Below the pieces are notes generated by a model that was not told where the DNA came from, did not search any database, and saw only the letters and a program-made list of their open reading frames with translations. DNA of 64,000 nt from Bradyrhizobium sp. AZCC 2262 (GTDB taxonomy: Bacteria; Pseudomonadota; Alphaproteobacteria; Rhizobiales; Xanthobacteraceae), in NCBI RefSeq assembly GCF_036924535.1, contig NZ_JAZHRT010000001.1, positions 8,618,001 through 8,682,000 of the forward strand, given 5' to 3'. A program made the translations under genes and the position numbers. Position 1 is the stretch's first letter; each line of letters opens with the position of its first letter. Shown piece after piece: positions 1 to 7,463 of this stretch.

Positions 1-1941
1 GTCGAGGTGCGTGTCTTCCAACTCTTCGACCTGCTCACGCAGGATGAAGGGGATGGCGAAGTCGTATTGCTCGAATCCAGGACGCAACCCTACGGAAATC
101 AAGTCGCCTGTTGATGTGTTGTTCTGATCGTCCTCGTCGTCGGCTTCGGCCGCAACACCCTCTTGAATCAATTCAGCATAGAAGTGCTGGAAGGCCGGAT
201 GCTCGACAATGGAAAGAATGTCGATCATGTTTGCCGGGGTCTTGCCCGCCCGGATCAACTGCCGGTTCTCGCGCTTGATGTCATCGTATTCGTTGCCGCG
301 CCACATAAGGCGCAGGCCGCGCCCGATGGTCTGCTCCAGCAGGATGCCGGCGCTGGATGCGCGCAGTGGGACGATGACGCAGATATTGTTTACGTCAAAG
401 CCTTCGCGCAGCATCAACACACTCACGATGACACGCGGCGACCTGTGCCGATCAACGTCGAACAGGCGCTCGCGCAATTTCTTCCAATCTTCGGCTTTCA
501 ATTCACCCTTGCGGTTTGAATCGACGCGCAGCACTTCATCATCGGCCAATCCCTCGCCCTTCATAAATTCGGCGACCAAAGGGGTGACTGTCGTGTCCTC
601 GCATACCACGAGCATCTTCGGATACTTGTCGGGGTCGAGTCCGGCAAAATCGGTTTCCAGCTTGCGAAGCTTGGTCAGGCCCGCGCGCAGCATGATGCGC
701 TGGCCCTCGGAAAGGATGGGATTGCCGTTCTCGTCGCGATCCGCCTTGAAGTCCAATTCTTCGTGACTGAGCGCGCCGATTTCGGATCGCTTATCCAGGA
801 CAAGGGATTTGACCAGACCGGTTTTCATAGCGGTCTTGAGGTCGAAATCGACCACGATGTGCGAGAAGTACGATTTGCGGCTGTTCTTGCCCGTGCCGAC
901 CTCATTGTACGGCGTTGCCGAAAAATCCACTTGCACAAAGCGGCTGCCCTTGGGTTCGGCGATTAGGTTCAAGCTCTTTTGCCACTCAACTTCCGTGACT
1001 TCGCCTTCTCGCTTGAACTCGTGAATGTGATGGGCCTCGTCGTTGAACACCATCAGTCCCGGTAAGTCCTTGAGATATTCAAGAATGCCGCCGCGCTCGT
1101 AGCGACGATTGAGGAGGTTAAGATCGTTACCCTGACTCGTGCCAGGAGTGAGGGGCAGAATGGCCTGCACCACGGCGGCAGGGTTGGCGGCCTCGCCGGG
1201 GGCGAGCACTTCTTCTTCATCTTCCGGCTCGCCTTCTTCGGATAGAACATGCCAGTTGGAAATGGCGATGATCCCGCCCGCCGTGACCTTGCGGCCAATA
1301 TCTTCCTTCGCGCACACTGCCCCCTGCACAAAACGAAAGACTTCATCCCGGTATGCCTCCGGGATGAAAAGTTCCTGGAAAATCGCAAGGTCGGAATTGG
1401 CGAAGTCGCGCTTACCTTCGCGCTCCTTGCCCATAAAGGCATCGAGCAAGCGGTCATAGACGATGAGGCCAGGAGCGACGACCAGAAAATTCTTCGTATA
1501 GCGTGGATTGTTCAGCGCACGGGCAGCATTGAGAATCTGCCAGACCATGAGTGCTTGCAGCACCCATGTCTTACCCGTGCCGGTCGCCATCTTGAGGCAG
1601 TATTTTGGATAGGCGTTTTTCGGTGCGCGGATGATCTCGGAATCCCGTGTGCTGGTGAGCATCACGTCGGGCGCAGCGATCTGATAGAGGTCTTGCAGCG
1701 TCGATATGCCCAGTACCTCGTGGGCATAGATGACATTCAGGATCGCCTGACGCTGGCCGGGATGGAAATTGAAGCTGCGCGTGTCCTGAAACTCGGACTG
1801 GAACCACCATTTCAGAAGCTCGGCGGTCGTTTCCGAAACCTGCTCAAGAATCGGCGCTCGCCCCAATTCAAGACCGACGCAAGCTTCCTCCACCTTGACG
1901 GTAAGGCCCTTGGCGAGCGAAAGATCATTGATGCTCGCCAT
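1..1941 (-). CDS. res: Type III restriction enzyme, Res subunit (partial, 3' end outside window)
   Basis: DEAD/DEAH-box restriction subunit of a type III system; with Mod it would translocate on and cut unmodified DNA. It is open for 647 codons from the ATG at 1941 to the left edge, so the C-terminal nuclease part is not visible. A Walker A (MATGTGKTWVLQAL) lies near residue 115, and a DEAH box (VFNDEAHHIH) near residue 300, at 1031-1066. The start ATG shares one base with the mod stop codon (TAATG), so the two are probably translationally coupled. It is the last visible gene of the island operon. Family assignment rests on the helicase motifs and on the mod partner; the nuclease motif could not be checked. 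Confidence 0.88.
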   Translation of the reverse strand, partial: MASINDLSLAKGLTVKVEEACVGLELGRAPILEQVSETTAELLKWWFQSEFQDTRSFNFHPGQRQAILNVIYAHEVLGISTLQDLYQIAAPDVMLTSTRDSEIIRAPKNAYPKYCLKMATGTGKTWVLQALMVWQILNAARALNNPRYTKNFLVVAPGLIVYDRLLDAFMGKEREGKRDFANSDLAIFQELFIPEAYRDEVFRFVQGAVCAKEDIGRKVTAGGIIAISNWHVLSEEGEPEDEEEVLAPGEAANPAAVVQAILPLTPGTSQGNDLNLLNRRYERGGILEYLKDLPGLMVFNDEAHHIHEFKREGEVTEVEWQKSLNLIAEPKGSRFVQVDFSATPYNEVGTGKNSRKSYFSHIVVDFDLKTAMKTGLVKSLVLDKRSEIGALSHEELDFKADRDENGNPILSEGQRIMLRAGLTKLRKLETDFAGLDPDKYPKMLVVCEDTTVTPLVAEFMKGEGLADDEVLRVDSNRKGELKAEDWKKLRERLFDVDRHRSPRVIVSVLMLREGFDVNNICVIVPLRASSAGILLEQTIGRGLRLMWRGNEYDDIKRENRQLIRAGKTPANMIDILSIVEHPAFQHFYAELIQEGVAAEADDEDDQNNTSTGDLISVGLRPGFEQYDFAIPFILREQVEELEDTHLD

Positions 1942-4007
1942 TACGCCACCTCGATGGTTGCTTCGGCCTCAAAGCCGAACACGTCAACGACACGCACGCA
2001 CACGCGGCGCGCCCCTTCCTTCTGGGGCAGCCCGACAAGCCGCGCCGTAGTGACGATGCGGTGTGGGTCGCCGTCACTTTCGACATTGCCGCGATAGTCC
2101 TGCCAAGCGGACCGGAACACCTCTCCATCGTAATCTGGATCGACGCTCCAATACTCGATCAGGGCCAAGGGATCTTTGTTGATGACCCTCTGCAATTTTT
2201 CGCGGCTGGATTCGTCGAGGTTCAGCGCCTCGGGCGTCAGCAGCACATAGTTGGCGATGGAAATCGAAAGGGACTCGCCGACTTCCTGCTTTTCGCGCTT
2301 GACTGCACCAAGTTGGAGATATTGCAGCGATGAAAACCGCACCTCCTCGGCCTTGAGTTTGTGGCCTTTCTTTTTCAGGCGGTCGAGAAGGTCGGGCGGG
2401 ATCACCAGAACCTCAAGCCGCTCGCCTTGACCAAGCGCCTCGATGTCGTGGCCGATGGTTGGCGAGAAATTCCAGCCAAGTACCACCACCTTGTCCCATC
2501 CGCCCATGAGATTGTCACGGATTTCGATGGCTCGGCGTAGCGTGGCAAGACCGGTCATCTTGTTCGGGCTGTCGGCCAGGACAAGCGTCTTGCTTCCCTG
2601 AACGCGACCCATGTTCTTGTTCGGGTTTTCTTCGATGGGCAACGGCAGCGCACCGTAGAGTCCAAGAACTATCTCGGCCAGGTCGCCAATACGAAACTTG
2701 CTGCCCATGGTCGAACGCAATTGCTCAACCTGATAGTCGCCGATGTGCTGATACAGAAAAGGTTTTGCGTCTTGGTCTATCAGCCGCTTGCGCGTCACCA
2801 TGCAAGCGGGCTTACCAAGGTCTCCAACGAGCCAACGCCGATTCAATCGCTCGGCGACAGCGGCCGTCGTTCCGGAGCCGCAGAAAAAATCAGCTACTAT
2901 ATCTCCCTCGTCTGTAACTGAATTTATTATTCGTTCCAGCAAGGCACCTGGTTTCTGGGTCGGAAACTTTAGGCGTTCTTCTGCTTGCGAATTGATTTCA
3001 GAAATATCCGTCCAGAGATTTTGGACGGGCATTCCTTTCAATTCGTCGGCGAAACTCTTGCGACGAAGCCGACCAGTGGGATTGTCAGGAAAGTGCAGCT
3101 TTCCTTCCGCGTCCCATTGCTCCATTTTTTCTTTCGTAATCATCCAACCATTTGGCGGAGATTTATACCCCTTATAATCGTAAATTAGATTTGGGCGATA
3201 AGCAGGATTGACCAAGCTGGTCGGCTGATATCGTCGCCCGTTCTCGTCAGTGTTTGTGAAGCGCGATCTAATGTATTCTTGGTATTCATTCGAGTCCTTG
3301 TTGTATTGCACGTTAAATTTCGCATCGTCGGTTTTTGCATAAAAGAGGATCGTATCTGTGCATACACCAAATTGATTTGAATCATGCACGGCGCTGCTCA
3401 TGCCCACTCGGCGCTTCCAAATTATCTCGTTTCGGAATTGATCCTTTGAAAAAACCTCATCGAGAAGAATCTTGACGTAATGACCGACATGCCAATCAAT
3501 GTGAACAAATATGCTTCCGGTATCGGCTAGCAGTTCTTTAAGCAGGAAAAGGCGGGGCGACATCATGCGCAGATAAGACGCCGTCCCGTCGCTCCATGTG
3601 TCGGAATAAGCGAATTGTTCCATTGCAGCCGGCCCTTGCTGTATCTCAGCAGAGGGAAGTTGAATCTTGGAGCTATAATCGGCCTTACTATCAAATGGAG
3701 GGTCGATATAAACGAGGTCGATCTTGCCCCGTATGGACGGAGTGTGGCCGTCACCTGCCAACAACGCAGCCATCGTTAGCAGATTGTCGCCGTAGATGAG
3801 CCTGTTCGACGCGACATTGGTGGCGTTGGCAGCAGGCTTGGCGCTCGCTTTGAAGAGGTCTTGCCAGTTGGTGTCCTTGGACGGGATGACCAGTTCCCGC
3901 GTTTGGAGTCCGAGGCGGTAATTGCTCTCGGCCCTCTCCATGACACGCTCGGCTTCCTTCTTGCCGTCCGCGACGATGGCGGGCAGCTGTTCCAGCAGAC
4001 TTTTCAT
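1941..4007 (-). CDS. mod: Type III restriction-modification DNA methyltransferase (Mod), N6-adenine, beta class
   Basis: 688-residue site-specific DNA methyltransferase, predicted to methylate adenine and, in type III systems, to provide target recognition for Res. The catalytic motif IV (DPPF) is near residue 102 and the AdoMet motif I (FFCGSGTTAA) near residue 370; this IV-before-I order is that of beta-class enzymes. The roughly 250 residues between them should hold the target recognition domain, and that stretch is visibly AT-richer than the rest of the gene. A C-terminal extension of about 300 residues follows motif I. GGGG lies 8 bases before the ATG. Eighteen bases separate it from the upstream antitoxin gene, and its stop overlaps the res start. 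Confidence 0.9.
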   Translation of the reverse strand: MKSLLEQLPAIVADGKKEAERVMERAESNYRLGLQTRELVIPSKDTNWQDLFKASAKPAANATNVASNRLIYGDNLLTMAALLAGDGHTPSIRGKIDLVYIDPPFDSKADYSSKIQLPSAEIQQGPAAMEQFAYSDTWSDGTASYLRMMSPRLFLLKELLADTGSIFVHIDWHVGHYVKILLDEVFSKDQFRNEIIWKRRVGMSSAVHDSNQFGVCTDTILFYAKTDDAKFNVQYNKDSNEYQEYIRSRFTNTDENGRRYQPTSLVNPAYRPNLIYDYKGYKSPPNGWMITKEKMEQWDAEGKLHFPDNPTGRLRRKSFADELKGMPVQNLWTDISEINSQAEERLKFPTQKPGALLERIINSVTDEGDIVADFFCGSGTTAAVAERLNRRWLVGDLGKPACMVTRKRLIDQDAKPFLYQHIGDYQVEQLRSTMGSKFRIGDLAEIVLGLYGALPLPIEENPNKNMGRVQGSKTLVLADSPNKMTGLATLRRAIEIRDNLMGGWDKVVVLGWNFSPTIGHDIEALGQGERLEVLVIPPDLLDRLKKKGHKLKAEEVRFSSLQYLQLGAVKREKQEVGESLSISIANYVLLTPEALNLDESSREKLQRVINKDPLALIEYWSVDPDYDGEVFRSAWQDYRGNVESDGDPHRIVTTARLVGLPQKEGARRVCVRVVDVFGFEAEATIEVA

Positions 4008-4025
4008 TCCAATGCCCCTAACCCC

Positions 4026-4220
4026 TCAGATTCGTTTTTCTGCTTTATGCACCGGAGCCGCTGCGGGCGGATCGGGCGCTTTCAATCGCTCGTATTCCTC
4101 GATCGACATGACCACGACGACACCCCTGCCATGCTTCTCGATCGTGACTGGTTCGGCCAGCGCTGTATCGATTAAACGGCCAAAGCCGTTTTTCGCATCC
4201 TTCGCGGACATGATTTTCAT
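4026..4220 (-). CDS. Phd/YefM-type antitoxin without adjacent toxin
   Basis: Small protein of 64 residues resembling Phd/YefM antitoxins, which repress their own promoter and neutralise a partner toxin. Seen: an N-terminal MKIMSAKDAKNGFGRLID, then VTIEKHGRGVVVVMSIEEYERL, the usual DNA-binding/dimerisation core of the family. I chose the internal ATG at 4220 over one at 4253 because the family starts at this Met and a GGGG lies upstream. It lies 18 bases before mod, so it is probably the first gene of the mod-res operon. No RelE-, Doc- or PIN-like reading frame lies on either side. A regulatory role over the restriction operon is inference. Confidence 0.75.
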   Translation of the reverse strand: MKIMSAKDAKNGFGRLIDTALAEPVTIEKHGRGVVVVMSIEEYERLKAPDPPAAAPVHKAEKRI

Positions 4221-4408
4221 CGGAGTGCCCCAGTCCGTTGACTGCGCACACAATGGACAAAATAGCTACTTTTGTGAAGCGCAACGGGGAGGAAATCCGT
4301 GGACATTGCATCCCCAGTGCCTGGCTGTACCTGATGAGTTCGGCGTTATGCGGTTTGTTGGACGGGTCGCTGATGGTCGCGGCATACGTCGGTTTTGGGA
4401 AAAAGAAA
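4221..4408. other. Island intergenic stretch, coding status unclear
   Basis: 188 bases between the antitoxin start and the terminator of the small-protein cluster. It presumably holds the promoter for the antitoxin-mod-res operon. On the plus strand a frame from 4253 (MDKIATFVKRNGEEIRG...) stays open into 4468, overlapping the convergent small gene; I cannot support it as a gene. Confidence 0.3.
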
Positions 4409-4430
4409 ACGCCGCTTAATCGAGCGGCGT
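4409..4430 (-). terminator. Rho-independent terminator of the small-ORF cluster
   Basis: Perfect 8-bp stem (4409-4416 with 4423-4430) and a 6-base loop. On the minus strand it is followed by TTTCTTTTT. The stop codon of the 88-residue gene lies inside the hairpin, so the terminator clearly belongs to that transcript and separates it from the antitoxin-mod-res operon. Confidence 0.8.
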
Positions 4431-4682
4431 GGCCTCACGTTCAACGTCGGCACATACCAGCGCTCTGAACTCCGGCACGGTGAGTGCTGGCCCTTCGTAG
4501 AAGCGGCCATTGATATTCATAAAAGCACGAAAGGTAGGGCAATACTTCTTTGACCTGGTGCATAGTCGAGACGATGTAGGCTCTCCCACGAGAAACCCGT
4601 GATTCAGGTAGATGGCAGGCGGGACTACGCCAAGCTGGTCGTCGTATCTCTCCTCAACCACTTCCTTCCACTCTGTCTCCAT
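4416..4682 (-). CDS. Hypothetical protein (88 aa), third gene of the small-ORF cluster
   Basis: I do not recognise the family. The product is acidic at its N-terminus (METEWKEVVEERYDDQ), has a central CTRSKKYCPTF stretch with two cysteines, and shows no signal peptide or membrane segment. The start is firm: AGGAGG lies 7 bases before the ATG. It overlaps the end of the upstream 90-residue frame by 58 bases, and its stop codon is built into a terminator hairpin. The good ribosome site and terminator make it a real gene. It lies on the island and its GC content is lower than the chromosomal genes to the right. Confidence 0.7.
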   Translation of the reverse strand: METEWKEVVEERYDDQLGVVPPAIYLNHGFLVGEPTSSRLCTRSKKYCPTFRAFMNINGRFYEGPALTVPEFRALVCADVEREATPLD

Positions 4683-4897
4683 TGATGCCTCCTGTTGATA
4701 CCGAGGCGTATTATAGCAAGCACACCAATGAAGATGATGAGGATGAGATCGAAGGACTCGTAGTACATCTTCTGATTAGTGGGTCGTTCGGTGTTAAAGA
4801 AATGCTTATTCGCGTCCGTCTCGCAGAAGACGTACTGCCTGAACTCCCAGCAATTTATGGGGAGCTTGAAAACCACGCCGCTGTCTTTGTGCTGCAT
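4625..4897 (-). CDS. Small membrane protein, unknown function (90 aa), second gene of the cluster
   Basis: Unrecognised protein with one hydrophobic segment (about residues 49-68, SFDLILIIFIGVLAIIRLGI), followed by basic residues, which suggests a single-span inner-membrane protein with a cytoplasmic basic tail. GGGGAG lies 8 bases before the ATG. That ribosome site is the 3' arm of a 7-bp hairpin (TCCCCGT/ACGGGGA) holding the stop codon of the gene before it, so translation of the upstream gene could open the site. A later start at the Met before YYESFDL would leave a minimal membrane peptide. It overlaps the 88-residue gene downstream. Confidence 0.6.
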   Translation of the reverse strand: MQHKDSGVVFKLPINCWEFRQYVFCETDANKHFFNTERPTNQKMYYESFDLILIIFIGVLAIIRLGINRRHQWRQSGRKWLRRDTTTSLA

Positions 4898-4912
4898 AAA
4901 AGAACTCCCCGT

Positions 4913-5071
4913 TTAGTACGGGGAGATAATAACGAGAACGCCATCACGATAGAAGTGGTAGTACGTGTGGCCGTGCCGCACAAAAGCCCCGACCCCACAC
5001 ACAATTTCCTTATTTCGTTTGGCCTGTGCGATGATGAGTTCTCGATCAGGCAAGTCGTCGACGCGCCGCAT
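4913..5071 (-). CDS. Hypothetical protein (52 aa), first gene of the small-ORF cluster
   Basis: Short reading frame (starts MRRVDDLPDRELIIAQAK, ends GVLVIISPY) with the amino-acid make-up of a real soluble protein: an N-terminal helix rich in charged residues, then YYHFYRDG. I do not recognise the family. It begins at the second of two nearby ATGs; the first (9 bases upstream) reads into a stop after two codons. It is separated by 15 bases from the next small gene and has the same orientation. Its stop codon is enclosed in the hairpin that carries the next ribosome site. Its small size limits confidence. Confidence 0.5.
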   Translation of the reverse strand: MRRVDDLPDRELIIAQAKRNKEIVCGVGAFVRHGHTYYHFYRDGVLVIISPY

Positions 5072-5374
5072 CACTGCATCTGCTCACAAGTCTCGTCGAT
5101 GATCCGGTGAAGCATTGGTGTTGCTTCGGGACGATCAACGATACGGCCGGTGAGGGCGTATGTGGCTGCGTTGAATACTCGCAGTGGGAGCGTGCCAGGA
5201 ATGTCGAGCGAAATTTATAGCCTCGCAAAAGGCCTACCCTGCGCATTGCGCGCAGGCGTGAGCAGCGTTTCGACGTGTCAACGACCGGTCGCGCCCGGTC
5301 GCCCCCAGTCGTGATCGGTCTAGGTTGTTCGAGACCTGTCGCGGCTGGACGGGGCGCGTCGCATTGGCACGGAA
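5072..5374. other. Geneless island stretch with hairpin and short GGTCGC-type repeats
   Basis: No credible gene in about 300 bases. A 7-bp stem with a 5-base loop lies at 5238-5256 (CCTGCGC/GCGCAGG). From 5275 to 5350 the sequence repeats variants of cgaccggtcgc and gcccggtcgc, in both orientations. The stretch lies just downstream of the integrase gene and upstream of the small-ORF cluster, so it may hold that cluster's promoter or protein-binding repeats of the element; the latter is speculation. Confidence 0.35.
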
Positions 5375-6613
5375 TTACGCTGCGATCGATTCTACTTTCG
5401 ATAGTAGTGTCTCAACAAACATATTCCACTTATCCATGCCGGCGCGCTTTTCGGGCATGTAGGTCCAGCGGTCGTAGCTCTTTGAACTGACATCCTGGAA
5501 TGCGTGATTTTGGATGCGATCCCGAATTTCTTTCGACACGCCGGCCTTGCCGGCGAGCGTCTTCCACGTGCGGCGCAAGTCACGGTTGGTGACGAACGGG
5601 ATCACGTCGCGCTGCCGTTGACGCCACATAAAGGCGTAAAGCGTTCCATGGCTGACTGGCTTCGTCGGGTCCATCGCAGAAGGGAAGAACCAGCCGTATT
5701 CGTTCGGCTTGATGCTCTCGATGAGTTCGGCCGCTAGCGCCGGCACCGGGATCGCATGCGGCTTTCCGTTCTTCGTCTTCGACCAGTCGATGATGCACTC
5801 CTTCGCGTCCCACTGATCCACATGCAAGCGCGCGATCTCTTCGACGCGCTGGCCGGTGAGCATAAGAATGCGAACAGCGCGCGTGTACGGTGGATGTACC
5901 GGTGCATCCGGGCATTCGAGCCATCGATACAGGCGTAGGAAATCTTCCTCGTCTAACCAGCGCGTGCCGACAACTTTGGGCTCAGTCGGAATGCCTGCGG
6001 CGGGATTAGAAACGACTTTGAAGCGGCGAGGGGAGGAGGTGCGATAGTCGTGCTCTGATTTGATCGCCCACGAATACGCCGATCGAATGTAGCTGCGGAC
6101 ATGATCGGCCATCGCTCGCGTACCGCGCGCATAAATTGGCCGCAGCACACCCAAAACATCATCGGCCATGATATCGCGTGCAAGCCGGTTTCCGCCGAGG
6201 ATTTTCTCGACGCTCTTCAGGCTCTTCTTTACCGCGAGCCACGAGTTCTGCTCGTTGTTTTTGAGATGCTTCACGTACGCATCAAACAAATCACCAAGGG
6301 TGCCTGGCCGCGCGTCGGTGGCGGTCTTGATGCTGCGGCCTTGCAAAATGACACCCGCAAAATCGCGTTTGAAAATATCTCGGGCATCCGAGAGTGGCAT
6401 TGCGGGATACGAGCCAATCTTCGACTTTACGCGACGGCCGTCGCGCCATTGCTGAGCCATCCACTCGGCAGCGACCCGGCTCGGCATCGGCTTCAGTATG
6501 AGAACAAGTCTTCCGGTGCCGCGGCCTTCGCCATCGGCAAGCAAACGTTGCTTGCGTGATTTCGCAACCTGCTTGATCGCGTTTTGGATCGCACGGTCGG
6601 TGAGGTTCGCCAT
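5375..6613 (-). CDS. int: Tyrosine recombinase / P4-like site-specific integrase
   Basis: 412-residue integrase expected to insert and excise the island. The N-terminus has the DUF4102-like arm-binding region of P4-family integrases (residues 1-95), then a core-binding helical domain, then the catalytic domain. Catalytic residues visible: Arg in LTGQRVEEIARL, Lys in WSKTKNGKP, the second Arg in NRDLRRTWKTL, His in QNHAF, and the nucleophile Tyr in SYDRW. The usual HxxR box reads RxxR, which I recall in a subgroup of these integrases. It is the gene closest to the junction with radC and reads away from it, the usual position for the enzyme that made the insertion. Confidence 0.93.
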   Translation of the reverse strand: MANLTDRAIQNAIKQVAKSRKQRLLADGEGRGTGRLVLILKPMPSRVAAEWMAQQWRDGRRVKSKIGSYPAMPLSDARDIFKRDFAGVILQGRSIKTATDARPGTLGDLFDAYVKHLKNNEQNSWLAVKKSLKSVEKILGGNRLARDIMADDVLGVLRPIYARGTRAMADHVRSYIRSAYSWAIKSEHDYRTSSPRRFKVVSNPAAGIPTEPKVVGTRWLDEEDFLRLYRWLECPDAPVHPPYTRAVRILMLTGQRVEEIARLHVDQWDAKECIIDWSKTKNGKPHAIPVPALAAELIESIKPNEYGWFFPSAMDPTKPVSHGTLYAFMWRQRQRDVIPFVTNRDLRRTWKTLAGKAGVSKEIRDRIQNHAFQDVSSKSYDRWTYMPEKRAGMDKWNMFVETLLSKVESIAA

Positions 6614-6745
6614 CGTGATATCCCGAGTCCGACTGGGGACGCTTTGAGGGACTGCAAGTGGGGACGGTTACGTTCCCGTTGCCTACACCGAATGTACCTC
6701 GGCCGGGAATCCATAATCAAGAAAAAGCGCAGTGATTGTAAGTGA

Positions 6746-7360
6746 TTAAGCGTGAGCGAACGTGCACATAAACATGCGAGTAGGATGGTTGTGCACCAGG
6801 ATCAGTGCGGTCGCCGATAGTTCGAGCGCGCGCTTGATCACCTCGCGCGGATAGACCGGGGTGTGGTCGATGGTGCCGGTCTGCTGGATTTCATCCGCGA
6901 TCAACTGGTTGCGCTTGTCCAGAAAGAGCAGGCGAAACTGTTCCTTGTCGGCGAACGCCATCCCGCTCCGGCAATACTCGATCACGTCGTTCCAGGACGA
7001 CAGTGCAATCTTGCGCTCGATCTCGCCCTTCGCCACCCGGCTCGCGGCTGCGGCGAGCAGTTTGATCTGGTTGATCGAGGCCTCGCCGATGCCATCGACC
7101 TCGCGCAGGCGCGAGACCGGCGCATGGATGACTTCGGCGAACGAGCCGAATTTTTTCAACAGCGCTTTCGCCAGCGGTTTTGTGTCGCGCCGGGGCAGGG
7201 CGGGAAACAGCGCCATCTCCAGCAATTCGTAATCGCTCAGCGCCTCCGGCCCGGCGCCGTAAAATCGCTCGCGCAGCCGCTTGCGGTGGCCGTGATAATG
7301 CGGCGTCTCGGTGGATTGATCCGGGGGAGGGCTGGTCTTGGCTGGCATCGCCGTAACCAT
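6746..7360 (-). pseudogene. radC: radC (DUF2466), 3'-truncated by the island
   Basis: RadC-family protein with the helix-hairpin-helix part ([18 protein letters not shown]) followed by a JAMM-type metalloprotease-like domain. The frame is intact to [10 protein letters not shown] and then ends in ten foreign residues ([10 protein letters not shown]). The usual continuation with the conserved Ser and Asp of the HxH...SxxD motif, about 40 residues, is gone. I place the start at the ATG at 7360 (another at 7348), because the longer frame to 7450 runs through the terminator of the upstream gene. The chromosomal neighbour map lies nearby, as in other alphaproteobacteria. Activity is doubtful. Confidence 0.85.
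6783..6796. other. Predicted attachment-site core / island-chromosome junction in radC
   Basis: Here the radC reading frame leaves its conserved course, just after the codons for VHNHP. The 14 bases GTGCACAACCATCC (minus strand) are the last that still fit radC and are the likely core shared with the other end of the island. Positions 6614-6782 between this point and the integrase start would be the island arm. The left copy of the core should lie outside this window. Confidence 0.55.
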
Positions 7361-7410
7361 GCCGCGCCGGTGAGCTTTTGCAACTCTAAAGTGCGGGAGC
7401 CTCTGCGGAA

Positions 7411-7437
7411 AAGGCGCCGCACACAGCGCGGCGCCTT
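7411..7437 (-). terminator. Hairpin terminator after the metallo-hydrolase gene
   Basis: Perfect 10-bp stem (7411-7420 with 7428-7437) and a 7-base loop. On the minus strand it ends in CCTTTTCC. It lies 27 bases past the stop of the 319-residue hydrolase and before the radC start, so it ends that transcript. The T-run is short. Confidence 0.65.
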
Positions 7438-7463
7438 CGAGCCGTTTCAACTCTTGCCTGCGA

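Noticed and set aside
1249..2097. Plus-strand frame over the restriction genes
   Set aside because: Antisense to res and mod, which carry clear Walker, DEAH and DPPF motifs.
4682..5110. 142-codon plus-strand frame
   Set aside because: Antisense to two small minus-strand genes that have ribosome sites and a terminator; no ribosome site of its own was seen.
6746..7450. RadC start at 7450
   Set aside because: That extension runs through the terminator hairpin of the upstream gene and lacks family similarity; the ATG at 7360 is better.
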